From the NCBI GenBank assembly GCA_011033025.1, contig WFMF01000327.1, forward strand, positions 124,001-188,000: a stretch of DNA of 64,000 bases, written 5' to 3'. The notes beneath the pieces were generated by a model. That model saw only the letters and a program-made list of their open reading frames with translations. It did no database searches and was not told the DNA's origin. The DNA is from Beroe forskalii. Lineage: Eukaryota; Ctenophora; Nuda; Beroida; Beroidae. The position numbers were made by a program, and so were the translations under genes. This document shows positions 21,760 through 34,692 of the stretch, one piece after another (position 1 is the stretch's first letter; each line of letters begins with the position of its first letter).

Positions 21760-23480
21760 TTTTGTCCCTTTTGAGGAAAAATTGATTTTTTCCTCAAAAG
21801 GGACGAATTACCTCAAAAGGACATTATTTACTCAAAAGGGACATTGCAATCCTCAAAGAGGACATGTCCCTTTTGAGTGATGCATTTTTAATTTTTCATC
21901 CCTCAAAAGGGACATATGGTCGAATCGCTCAAAAGGACAATAAGTCCCTTTTGAGAATTGTGCCTTTTGAGGAAAATCAACGTTCTAAAATTCCTCATTG
22001 AGGACTTTGAAATCACAAAGTGCATTTTGCTTATTTTTGATAACCAAAACTAACAGTCCCTTTTGAGAGATTTTTATAATTTTGCCGAAATATTCCTGAA
22101 AAGGAAAATCACTCAAAAAGGACATGTCATCAAGGTGCCATTTACAAAACAATTTAAATACCTAAAGCCACCCGGGCTGGAAAGTGCCAGAATCAGAATC
22201 CTCAAAAAGGACTTGATCGATATAATTGATACTAAATAGTAATTTGACTCAATAGGGACATGGTTTACTCAAAGGGACATCTTTAAAGAGCGTGCTTTCA
22301 TGGAGTCATCAGAATTAAAAGTACTCAAAGCCGCCTCAAGCCGCCCTTTGCCACCAAATGCCACTAATTCCAACTCACAAAATCCTCAAAAGGGACAAAT
22401 TGACACAATCACTTCAAGAGTGATCAATCAGGACAAAGTTCATGAAAAGGGACATATTTTATAAAAGTATAAACACCTGTTATTATGGTTTCAATAAAAT
22501 CAAAAATTCTCAGGGTACATGGACAACAGCTAATTCCATTCTTAAAAGCTTTAAGTCTTAACCATTAACCAATACTTCAATCTCAAAAATATCTACGGGT
22601 GAGGGCAAAGGTTATTGGTAGTCCCTGTCAAACCAAGTGGAAAATACATTTATCAGATGCCATGCTAACAGATGCTTCACTGCTGGAGTCAGTGGGGTGG
22701 TTTTATGTCGATCACCCTATGGGGTTAATGTGAAACCTTGTAGCAATACCTTTAGGAGGTGCCATAAAGCCATAAACATGGTAACTTGAGAGTGAGGAAA
22801 GAACAGGTCTAAAGAAATGCTACTATAACAATACTATTTAAGACACAGCATGCCATCTTTGAGTCTCTGGAGGCAATTGCAAAGGTCACACCTTTGCAAC
22901 AGGATTCGACCTGCTTCTAGCGAAATACATACAACGCCGCGTAATAACGCGAAATATAGCGTTATATACGTGTAAGTTGTATCTATAAACAAAGTCGTGG
23001 AGGAAGGGACTCATGGAGGAAGGTTGTATCATACATCCGCCGCCGCGTAATAACGCGAATTATAGCGTTATATACATGTACATTATAACTATAAACAAAG
23101 TCGTGGAGGAAGGGACTCATGGAGGAAGGTTGTATCATACATCCGCCGCCGCGTAATAACGCGAATTATAGCGTTATATACATGTACATTATAACTATAA
23201 ACAAAGTCGTGGAGGAAGGGACTCATGGAGGAAGGTTGTATCATACATCCGCCGCCGCGTAATAACGCGAATTATAGCGTTATATACGTACATTATAACC
23301 ATAAACAAAGTCGTGGAGGAAGGGACTCATATTCATGAAGAAAGGTTGTATCACATCCCGACGCCGCGTAATAACGCAATTATATACGTGTACATTATAA
23401 CTATAAACAAAGTCGTGGAGGAAGGGACTCATGAAGAACCCTGTATCATACATCCTAACCACGTAATAACGCGAATTATT
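21760..23480. repeat. 1.74-kb duplicated unit, copy 2
   Basis: Copy of 5689-7432, including its 106-bp array at 22935-23480 and the same junction with CCCTAA-type repeat. Differences are mainly small deletions. The last units are more decayed than in copy 1. Confidence 0.9.
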
Positions 23481-23481
23481 A

Positions 23482-26440
23482 TAACCCTAACCACTAACCC
23501 TAACTCTAACCACTTACCCTAACCACTAACCCTTACCCTAACCACTAACCTTAACCCTAACCACTAACCCTAACCACTAACCCTAACCCTAACCACTACC
23601 TAACCCTAATCCTAACCTAACCAGAATTCCTAACCACTAACCTCAATACTAACCGTAATCACTAACCCTAGCCACTAATCCCTTACCTAAATACTAACCT
23701 GACCACTAACCCTAAACCTAACCACTAACCCTAACCACTAACCCTAACCACTAACCCTAACCTTAACCCTAACCACTAACCCCTAACCACTCCTAACCAC
23801 TGTCCTAACCACCCACCTAACCCTGGGTATACTTTTAACCTTAATGAAAAACACTCAAAGGGACATTTTGTCCCCTTTGAGTAATTTTTCCGAAAATTGA
23901 TTTATTTTTTGGTCTCAATCACTCAAAACGGACACATAGTGCGTGAACATTTACATGCCAAACCCTAACCCTAACCACTAACCCTTACCCCAACCCTAAC
24001 CACTAACCCTGACCACTAACCCTAACCCAACCACTAACCCTAACCATTAACCATAACCTTAAGCACTAACATTAATCACTAACCCTAATTTTGTCCCCTT
24101 TGAGTAATTTTTCCGAAAATTGATTTATTTTTTGGTCTCAATCACTCAAAACGGACACATAGTGCGTGAACATTTACATGCCAAACCCTAACCCTAACCA
24201 CTAACCCTTACCCCAAACCTAACCACTAACCCTGACCACTAACCCTAACCCTAACCACTAACCCTAACCACTAACCCTAACCACTAACCCTAACCACTAA
24301 CCCTAACCACTAACCCTAACCACTAACCCTAACCTCAACAACCCTAACCTTAACCCTAACCACCCCAACCCTAACTAACCACTAACCTAACCCTAACCAC
24401 TAACCCTAACCACTAACTCTAACCTTAACCCTAACCAAAACCCTAACCACTAACCCTCAATACTAACCGTAACCACTAACCCTAGCCACTAACCCTTACC
24501 CTAACCACTAACCCTGACCACTAACCCTAATCCAACCACTAACCCTAACCTTAACCACTTGTCCACCTACCTTAACCACTAACCCCAACCCTAACCCTTA
24601 CCCTAACCTTAACCACTAAACACTAACCCTAACTATAAAACCTACTCACTAACCCTAATCCTGCCCAGTTGAGAATTCCCATTGGAAAAATCAATGCTTT
24701 TAAATATGATACCACACTCCAAACACTTGGAAATGCGATATTGCACTCCAAACACTTGGGAATATGATACCACACTCCAAACACTTGTCCCAAAGTCCCA
24801 ATTGAGTGATATATTTTTTTAAGAAAAATGAAAATCGCTCAAAGGGACATTTGTCCCCTTTGAGTAATTTTTCCGAAAATTGATTTATTTTTGGTCTCAA
24901 TCACTCAAAACGGACACATAGTGCGTGAACATTTACATGCCAAACCCTAACCCTAACCACTAACCCTTACCCCAACCCTAACCACTAACCCTGACCACTA
25001 ACCCTAACCCAACCACTAACCCTAACCATTAACCATAACCTTAAGCACTAACATTAATCACTAACCCTAATTTTGTCCCCTTTGAGTAATTTTTCCGAAA
25101 ATTGATTTATTTTTTGGTCTCAATCACTCAAAACGGACACATAGTGCGTGAACATTTACATGCCAAACCCTAACCCTAACCACTAACCCTTACCCCAACC
25201 CTAACCACTAACCCTGACCACTAACCCTAACCCTAACCACTAACCCTAACCACTAACCCTAACCGCTGACCCTAACCTTAACCACTAACCCTAACCACTA
25301 ACCCTATCCCTAATCCTTAACCGTAACCCTCAACCTGAACCTAACCACTAACCCTAAACCTAACCACTAACCCTTACCCTTACCCTTACCCTAATCACTA
25401 ACCTTAACCCTAACCACTAACCCTAACCCTAACCACTAACCCTAACCCTAACCCTAACCCCAACCTGTTTAACCGCGCTTCCCAACCACTAACCCAACAA
25501 CTAACCCAACCACCTCAACCCTTAACACTAACCACTAACCTAACCCATAACCCTAACCACTAACCCTAATTCCATATACCTAACCACCTCCCAACCACTA
25601 ACCTAACCCTAGCTACTAAACCTTTAACCTCCCTAACCTAACCCTAACCACTAACCCCTAGCAAAACCCTAACCCCTAAATTCACCACTAACTCCCTAAC
25701 CTAGCCACTAACCCTTAACCCTACCCTAACCACTAACCTGACACTAACCTAATCCAACCACTAACCCTAACCATTAACCATAACCTTAACCACTTGTCCA
25801 CCTACCTTAACCACTAACCCCAACCCTAACCCTAACCTTAACCCTAACCACTAAACACTAACCCTAACTATAAAACCTACTCACTAACCCTAATCCTGCC
25901 CCAGTTGAGAATTCCCATTGGAAAAATCAATGCTCTATGGGAATAATCAATGTGAATTGAGAATTCCCATAGGATATTTAAATATGCATTGATTTTTGCC
26001 ACTTTTAAATGTGATATCACATTCAAAATATGGCACTTGGGAATATGATACCACACTCCAAACACTTGTCCCAAAGTCCCAATTGAGTGATATATTTTTT
26101 AAGAAAAATGAAAATCGCTCAAAGGGACATTTGTCCCTTGAGTAATTTTTCCGAAAATTGATTTATTTTTTGGTCTCAATCACTCAAAACGGACACATAG
26201 TGCGTGAACATTTACATGCCAAACCCTAACCCTAACCACTAACCCTTACCCCAACCCTAACCACTAACCCTGACCACTAACCCTAACCCAACCACTAACC
26301 CTAACCATTAACCATAACGCTAAGCACTAACATTAATCACTAAACCTAATTTTGTCCCCTTTGAGTAATTTTTCCGAAAATTGATTTATTTTTTGGTCTC
26401 AATCACTCAAAACGGACACATAGTGCGTGAACATTTACAT
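23482..26440. repeat. Degenerate telomere-like array with X units
   Basis: CCCTAA/CCACTAA mixture on the plus strand. It holds X copies at 24655-24943 (internally deleted) and 25893-26223, and short X ends at 23850-23960, 24089-24185, 25072-25170 and 26349-26445. Confidence 0.85.
25893..26223. repeat. X unit, slightly shortened copy
   Basis: Same order as 9232-9594, but with one 29-bp unit lost and single-base losses in homopolymers. Confidence 0.8.
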
Positions 26441-29400
26441 GCCAAACCCCTAACTAACCACTAACCCTTACCCCAAACCTAACCACTAACCCTGACCACT
26501 AATCTAACCTAACCCTAACCACTAACCTAACCACACTAACAATAACCACTAACCCCTTTGTCCCTTTGACCACCTTTCCCTAATTCCATTTACTCCCTCT
26601 AACCCTCAAAAACCTAACCACTAAACCTTTTACCACCAAACCTAACCTTACTAACCTTCCCTAACCACTAGCCTGACGTAACCTAACAACTACTAACCTA
26701 ACCCACTAACCTTACCACTAACCCTAACCCAACCCCTTACCCCTAACCACTAACCTCCCTAATCACTAACGTAACCTCAACCAGCAACCCCAACCACTAA
26801 CCCCAATCCCTAACCTTAACCTAACCACTAAACTAACCTAACCATAAGCCTAACCACTAGCCTAACCTAATCCTGCCCAGTTGAGAATTCCCTAACCACT
26901 AAAATCAATGCCAGCCTATACCGCCGCTGGCACATTGAACCCCATAGGATAACCGCTATATGCATTGACCACTTGCCACTTTTAAATATGATACCACCTC
27001 CAAACGCGGAAATCTAACCTAACCGGAATATGATACCCAACTAACCCGCCAACCCAAACAACTAACCCTGAACCCTTACCACTAAAATGAAAATCACACA
27101 AAAGGAACCACTAACCTAGCCACTAACCCTTCGAAAAATTAACGCCCGATTTTTAGTCTCAATCACTCAAAACTAACCCTTACCCATTTTAACCGCCAAA
27201 CCCCAATCGCGAACCCGCATGCACTAACCCCAACTAACCCAACTAACCCCTGACCACTAACCCCTGGCTTAACACACTAACCTAACAACTATGAACCTTA
27301 GCCCTAACTCACTAACCTAATTTTGTCCCCTTTGAGAATTTTTGGAAAAATTGATTTATTCTATGGGAATAATCCAATGTGAACTGGACTTCCCCATAGG
27401 TCTTTCAGCGATTTGCATTGATTTTTGCCTAAATATGATATCTATTCAGAATGCGATGTGCACTCAAACACCAGTATAACGGTACCACACTCCAAACCGC
27501 AATACAAAATTGTTGATATATTTTTTTGAAAAAATGAAAAATCAACCAAAAGGGACATTATTCCCCAGTAATTTTAAAAGTCAGATTTTATTTTTGGTGC
27601 GCCATCCGCCAGGAAAACTGGACACGCCAGTTGAACATTGCAGCCCAAACCTGGCTAAACACTGACACTTCCTTTGGCCTAACCGCAAACACACTTCTTC
27701 TTAACTGCTAACCGCAACGCCCAGCATACAACATTATAACCTAATTTTGTTCACGCACGGGCGTGCGCTTTCAGTTTTATTTTTGGTCTCAAATCGCTCA
27801 AAACGGACGCAGGTGCGTGAACATTTTACGTGCCGAAGCCCTGGCTTCAACACTGCGCGCACGACCCACAACACTGGCTACAGGCCTTCTTCGGCCTGGC
27901 CGCAGCCTGGCTGGCACAAACTGGCGCCAGCCACTGGCACAACCCGCTGACACAACACTGGCCTAACCCCTGACTAACCGCAACCTATCCTGTCGCCTTC
28001 AACGCCTCAGCCTGAACTAACACTAACCCTTCAGGCTGGCCGCTGGCTTCAACCTATTTTGTACCGCCGCACACTCGTGCTAACGCCGGCCTGACACTAA
28101 CCCTGGCACGCAAACGCAAACTCGGCCTGGTATGTCCTCGTCCGGCATGACGCAAGGCCTGAACGCAACCTGGGCTGGCACTGGCCCCTGTTGACTGGCT
28201 GTGGCCTTGCTACTGCTCAACTGGCCTTGGCCTATTTTCAACCGCGACTTTAGGCCCACTGCGCCACAACCTTCCAGCACGCCGGCCTGACCGCAACCTG
28301 GCCGCTGGCCTGGCCGCTGTCGGCTGTACACGGCCTGACCGCGGCACTGGCCAGGCCTGGCACTGGCCCTCGCACTTCGGCGGGTACGCTATTTTCAGCG
28401 CTGGCCGCCCTGAAACTTCAATACTTATTTTGTTTTATGGCCTGGTCGGCCACTAGCTAACGGTAAACCATAGCGCCAGCCGCTTCTCACCCTTGCGCAG
28501 CCATAAGCCCCAGCCTGGCCGCCCGCTTTCTTCAGCACTTTAAACACTGGCCTAACCCTCGACCCTGCTCATAGCCTAATCCTGCCCGGTTGAGGTTCCA
28601 TTGGAAAAATCCATTGCTTTATTAAGTCAATCGTGCGTAGTTCGAAATTCCCATGGATATTTCAATGTCATTGATTTTTGCTTACTTTTAAATGTGATAT
28701 CACATTCAATGCCCGGGAATGCGATGTGCTCAAACACTTGGCCACTCAAACACTTGAGTTGATTGGTGATATGTTTTTTAAAGTAATCACTCCAAAGGAC
28801 ATTTGTCCCTTTAGGTAATTTTTTAAAGGTAGATTTTATTTTTTGGTCGCCAATCGCCTCAGAGCGGACACATAAGGTGCGTGAACATTTACGCCAGGCC
28901 TAGCACAACCCACTAACCGCCACTGACTAACCCCAAAACTAACCACCCCAACACTAACCAACTTCCCTAACCTAACCCACCTAATCCTAACCACTAACCC
29001 CATTGCCCCAAAACCTAACTCACTAACCCCTAATCACTAATTAATTCCATAACTATCCCTATATCATTGATTTTGCCCCTCAGCCTATGATACCACACCC
29101 AACGGAAATGCGATAACCCCTCCCAAACACTTGGGAACCTATATGATGCCACACTCAAACACCTAACCCTAACCTGACCTGATATATTTTTTAAGAAAAA
29201 ATAACCAAGTAGCCATAACCACTTAGCATTTTTCCGAAAATAGCCTTTTTTAGTCTCCAATCACTCAAACGGGCATGGTGCGTGAACATTTACATGCCAA
29301 ATCTAGCCTAACCCTAACCACTAACCCTGACCACTAACCTAACCCAACCACTAACAACTAACCATAACCTTAAGCACTAACATTAATCAGTAACCCTAAT
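26441..29400. repeat. Corrupted telomere-like array
   Basis: Recognisable X pieces (27320-27650, 27740-27840, 28575-28895, 29050-29300) lie in sequence where CCCTAA is replaced by CCTGGC, CTTCTT and GCCGC-like words. GC content rises sharply at 27.6-28.5 kb. This looks like consensus or basecalling error in telomere-type repeat, not a separate gene-bearing island. Confidence 0.7.
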
Positions 29401-30118
29401 TTTGTCCCTTTGAGTAATTTTTCCGAAAATTGATTTATTTTTACTCTCCTAACCCTCAAAACGGACACATGGTCAATCTTGTTTACATGCCGCAACCCTA
29501 ACCCCAACCTAACCACTAACCTGACCACTAACCCTAACCCAACCAAACTTTCTTAAACCCACTAACCCTCTCCACTAACTATAACCACTAACCCTAGCCA
29601 CTAACCCTTACCCTAACCCTAACCACTAACCCTGACCACTAACCCTAACCATTAACCATAACCTTTACCACTTGTCCACTTACCTTAACCACTAACCCCA
29701 ACCCTTACCCTAACCCTAACCACTAACCACTAACCCTAACTATAAACCCTACTCACTAACCCTAATCTTGCCCAGTTGAGAATTCCCATTGGAAAAATCA
29801 ATGCTCTAAGGGAATAATCAATGTGAATTGAGAATTCCCATAGGATATTTCAATATGCATTGATTTTTGCCACTTTTAAATGTGATATCACATTCAAAAT
29901 ACTTGGGAATGCGATATTGCACTCCAAACACTTGGGAATATGATACCACACTCCAAACACTTGTCCCAAAGTCCCAATTGAGTGATATATTTTTTAAGAA
30001 AAAATGAAAATCGCTCAAAAGGGACATTTTGTCCCCTTTGAGTAATTTTTCCGAAAATTGATTTATTTTTTGGTCTCAATCACTCAAAACGGACACAGTG
30101 CGTGAACATTTACATACC
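29401..30118. repeat. Telomere-like array end with a full X unit
   Basis: Cleaner CCCTAA/CCACTAA repeat, then a full X copy at 29766-30118 whose right end runs directly into the 29-bp satellite. Confidence 0.85.
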
Positions 30119-30955
30119 AAAATTATCCTCAAAAGGGACGGGTAACTTGGAAATTTGCGACATCGGACTGCAAACCCTTGGAAATGCGATATCGCACTCC
30201 AAACACTTGGAAATGCGAGGTCGCACTCCAAAAGACTTGGAAATGCGATATCGCACTCCAAAAGACTTGGAAATGCGATATCGCATCCCAAACACTTGAA
30301 AATGCGATATCGCATCCCAAACACTTGAAAATGTGATATCCCACTCCAAACACTTGAAAATGCGATATTGCATTCCAAACACTTGAAAATGCGATGTCGC
30401 ACTCTAAAAGACTTGGAAATGCGATATCGCTTTCCAAACAATTGGAAATGCGATATCGCTTTTCAAACACTTGGAAATGCGATATCGCACTATAAACACT
30501 CGGAAATGCGATATCCCACTCCAAACATTTGGAAATGCGATATCACATTCCAAACACTTGAAAATGCGATATCACACTGCAGACGCACTTGGATTTATAC
30601 AATATCGCACTCCAAACACTTGGGAATACGATTTCACACTCCAAATGCTCTGAAATGCAATATCGCACACCAAACGCTTTGAAAAGTGATAACCCACTCC
30701 AAATTCTTAAAAAATACGATATTGCACTCCGAAAGCTTGGAATTACGATATCACCATCGAAAAGATTGGAAATTTGCATTGAAGCTCTCTCCAAAAGCTC
30801 GGAAATGCAATAATGCACTACAAGCAGTTGGAAATGCACTATCACACTCCAAATGCTCAAAAATATGTTATTGCACTCCAAAAGCTTGGAATTGCGATAT
30901 TGCTCTGCAGAAGATTTGAAATGCGATATCGCTTTCCAAGAGCTCAGAAATGCGA
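30119..30955. repeat. 29-bp satellite with GCGATATCGC core
   Basis: About 28 copies of a 29-base unit carrying the 10-base palindrome GCGATATCGC, CACTCCAAA and CACTTGGAAAT. Copies near the left are most alike and decay rightwards. The same unit occurs three times inside each X, at 34546-34692, and in diverged form at 37052-37830. Period 29 means ORFs cycle through frames, so they are not taken as genes. There are no spacers, so it is not a CRISPR array. Confidence 0.9.
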
Positions 30956-31812
30956 TTTATTTTTTCTCCCGTTGGCCGTGCCCATCATGTGGTAGCGCCA
31001 CTAGTGGACCGCGTGGTGCCCACGTGACAAACCTTCTGGTAGGCTGCTACATTGTGACTGGGTGCCTTGACCGTGTCACGTGATGACTATGACCTGGCCT
31101 GCCCTTAGGAATAATCAGTTCCCAACTTACTATAGCAAAGTTACAAATATCCACGCACGAAAAATAGGCGGTCGTATGTTATTAGTTTGCTATTTGATAC
31201 CTGATAATGAGCTCATTTCAAAGTATTGCTGCACCATGTGCATGTGAATCATGATGATGTATCTATTACTATGAATTAAAATAACTTGATAAGGGCCAAT
31301 ATGAATATTCTGGATGCCACACGAGGAAAGAAACATAGTTATGTCATAGGAGAATCCTCGAAACAGTATAGTAACTTAATAAGAATTTTTCGTCGGCAGG
31401 TTGCTGAATAACATTGCCAGAGAGTAAGAATAAGTAATCCCGTAATGATTTCTATCTTTCATTAAAAAGCCAATTCTAATCCTATGCCGTAATAATTGGA
31501 ACTTCATTCATTCATGGAATACGATCATAGGCGCTAGGAATGGTGTAGATTACAGAAATGCTACAATAGACATTAGACAAATGGATTGTGCGTGACACGG
31601 GTACTACCTTTTAGTATGTAATATGTAGCATGTTATTTCCATCATAATGATTTATGTACTTGAGTGCATATGATTGGATAATATCTGTGAACTCGGAGCA
31701 GAAACTGATTTTAGTCAACACCAAATGAGAAGAGCAAGCGCACAATCGTAAAAATTTCGAAGTGACTGCATTTACTTCCTATCGGCCAATTACAAATACC
31801 GCAGCTGATTTT
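30956..31812. repeat. CACGTG-rich unit, copy A (truncated)
   Basis: Matches copies B and C from CGTTGGCCGTGCC through AATTACAAATACCGC, then turns abruptly into the homopolymer block, so the last 250 or so bases are missing or unreadable. No gene. Confidence 0.8.
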
Positions 31813-34545
31813 TCCCCCCCCCCCAAAAAATTTTTTAAAAAAAAAAAAAAAGGGGGGTTTTTAAAAAAATTTTTTTTCCCCAATCCCAAAACCCTTGGGG
31901 GGGAAAAACCAAACCCCCCCCACCCCCCCTTCCCCAACCCCCCCCGGCCCCCCCCCCCCCCAAAAAAAATTTTTTAAAAAAAAAACCCCCCCCCCGGAAT
32001 TTTTAAAAAATTTTTTTTTGGCCCCCCAAAAACCCCCCCAAAAAAATTTTCCCCCCCCAAAACCCCCCCCCCCCCCCAACCTAACCCAACCCCCCCCCCC
32101 CCCGGCCCCCCCCCGGGGGGGGGCCCCCCCCCCCCCAAAAACCCCCCCCCCCCGGGGGCCCCCCAATTTCCCCCCCCAAAAACCCCCAAACCAACCCTGG
32201 CCTGGCACCCCCAAAACCCCCCGGCCCCCCTTTTTCCCCACAAACCCCAAAACCCCTTCCCCCAAACCTTCCCCCCCAAAAAAAACCCCCCCCCCAATTT
32301 TTAATTTTCCCAAAAAACCCCTTTAACCCCCCCCCCAAAAAAAACCCCCCCCCCTTTTTTTTAAAAAAAACCCCCCCCCCCAAAAAAAAAACCCAAAAAA
32401 AACCCAAAACCAATTTTAAAAACCCCTTTAAAAAAAACCTTCAAACCCCCCCCCCTTTTTTTTAAAAAACCCAAAAAAACCCCCCCCTTTTTTAAAAAAA
32501 ATTTTTTTTTCCCCAAAAAACCCCCCTTTTAACCCAAACCCAAAACCCCCCCCCTTTAACCTCCCAAACCCAACCTTTTTAAAACCCCCCCCAAAAAACC
32601 CCCGGGGGAAACCCCCAAAAAAAATTTAAAAGGGTTAAAAAACCCCCTTTCCCCGGGGGGCCCCAAACCCTTTTTTCCCCTTTAGTTAACCCCCCCCCAA
32701 AAAAATTTGGCCCCCCCCCTTTTCCCCAAAACGCCCCCCCCCAAAAAAAAAAAAAAAATTTTGGAAAAATTTCCCCCCAAAAACCCCCCCCCCCCCCCCA
32801 AAAAAAAAACCCCCCCGGGGGGAAATTTCCTGAAAACCCCCTAACCCCAAACCCCCCTCCCCCCAACCCCCCCCTTTTTTTTCCCAAAACCCCCCCCCCT
32901 TTCCCCCCCCCAATTCCCCCCCAAAACTAACCCTAACCCCCCCCTTTTTTCCCCCCCCCCCCCTTTTTCCCTCCCCCCCCCTTTTTTTAACCCCCCCAAA
33001 CCCAACCCCCCCCCTTTTTTTTTTTTTTTCCCCCCCCCCCCCCCAAAAAAAAAAACCCCAAAACCCCCCCAAAGGCCCAAACCCCCCCAAAAAAAATTTT
33101 CCAAACCCCCCCCCCCCCCCCCCCCTTTTTTTTTTTTTCCCCCCCAAACCCCCCCCCCCCCCCCTTTTTTTTCCCCCCCAAAACCAATTTTTAAAAAACC
33201 GGGGCCCCAAAATTTTTTAAAATTTTTTTTTGGGGGCCCCCCAAAACCCAAAACCCCTTCCCCCCCAAAAAAAATTTTTCCCCTTTTCCCGGGGGGGAAA
33301 AAAAATTCCAAAGGGTTTTTTCCCAAAAAAAAATTTTTTTTAAAACCAAACCCCCCCTTTCCCCAAAAACCCAAAAAAAAAAAATTTTTTCCCCAAAGGG
33401 GGGCCCCCCCAAAAAAAAACCCAAAAAAAAAGGAAAAAAACCCCCCCCTTGAAAAAAATTTTTAAAACAAAAATCCCCAAAAAAAAAAATTCCCCCCCCC
33501 TTTAAAATTTAAAATTTTTAAAAACCCAAAATTTTGGGGGTTTTTTTTTGGAAAAAACATAAAATTTCAAAAAAAAAAATTTGGAAAAAAAAAAATTTTT
33601 TTTTTTAAAAAAAAAAATTTTTAAAATAAAAAAAGGGAAATTTTTCCCCCCAAACCGGGGAAAATTTTTAAATTAAAAAATTTTTTAAAAAAAAAAAAAA
33701 GGGCCCCCAAAAAAATTTTTTTCCAAAATTTTTTTTTTTTTGGGTTAAAAAAAAGGAAAAATTTTAAAACCCCCAAAAACCCTTTTAATTCCCCAAAAAG
33801 GGGCCCCCAAAAAAAAAAAAATTTTGGGTTTTAAAATTTTTTTTCCCCCGAAAAGGTTTTTTTAAACCTTTAAAAAAACCCCCCAAACCCCTTTGGGTTT
33901 TTTCCCCCCCCCTTTGGGAAAAAATTTTGGAAAAAAAAAATTTTTTAAATGCTTCCTTTCCCCCCCCAAAAAAAAAAAAAAAAAAAAAACCCCAACCCAA
34001 ATTTAAAAAAATTAAAATTTTTTTTTTTTTTTTTAAAAAGGGGTTTAAAAACCCCTTTCCCCAGGAAAATTTTTTTTAAAAAAACCCCCAAAGTTTTTTT
34101 AAATTAAAAAAAAATTTAAAACCCCCAAAAAGTTAAAAAATTTAAAATTTAAATTGGTTTTTTTTAAAAACCTTTAAAAAAAAATTAATTTTTAAATTTT
34201 AAAAAGGCCCCCCCCCCTTTTTTAAAAATTTTTTTCCCCAAAATTTTGGGGGAATTCCCCGGGGGTTTAAAATCAAAAAAAAAAATTTTTTTTTAAAAAT
34301 TTTTTTTTCCCCTTTTTGGGGAAAAATTGAAATTTGGGGGGGCCCCTTTCCCCCAAAAAAAAAAGGGGAAAACCCGAAAAATTTAAAAATTTTTTTATTT
34401 CCTTTTCCTTTTGGGAAAACCCTTTTTTCCCCCAAATTTTTTTTTTCCCCCGTTTTTTCCCCCCTTTCCCTTCCCTTTTCCCTTTTTCCCCTTTTTTTTT
34501 CCCCGGGTATTTTGGGAAAAGGGGGGCTCTCCCCCAAAAGCCCCA
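31813..34545. other. Homopolymer-run block, probable consensus artefact
   Basis: For 2.7 kb nearly every base sits in a run of three or more identical bases. The left edge breaks copy A in mid unit. At the right edge the text passes through a half-corrupted version (34527-34580) of the sequence at 30787-30830 before becoming clean. That points to failed consensus over ordinary satellite and unit sequence. ORFs here (G/F/K or P/N/F rich) are meaningless. Confidence 0.8.
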
Positions 34546-34692
34546 AAATGCAATAATCCCTAAAAACAGTTGGAAATGCACTATCACACTAAAATTTTAA
34601 AAAATATGTTATTGCACCCCAAAAGCTTGGAATTGCGTGTGCTCTGCAGAAGATTTGAAATGCGATATCGCTTTCCAAGAGCTCAGAAATGC
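34546..34692. repeat. 29-bp satellite remnant
   Basis: About five diverged units corresponding to 30805-30955, leading into copy B. Confidence 0.8.

Noticed and set aside
27747-28331. ORFs in the GC-rich part of the second array
   Set aside because: The region is corrupted telomere-like repeat; embedded X fragments show the true origin.
30119-30955. CRISPR-like array
   Set aside because: Repeats are directly adjacent with no unique spacers, and the setting is eukaryotic.
30076-31083. Many ORFs across the 29-bp satellite (for example 30129-30524 and 30368-30682)
   Set aside because: A period of 29 bases leaves each frame open for long stretches on both strands; the proteins are repeat translations.
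31762-34600. Several ORFs of 60-177 codons in the homopolymer block
   Set aside because: They translate runs of G, F, K, P and N from text that looks like failed consensus; edges show it replaces ordinary repeat.
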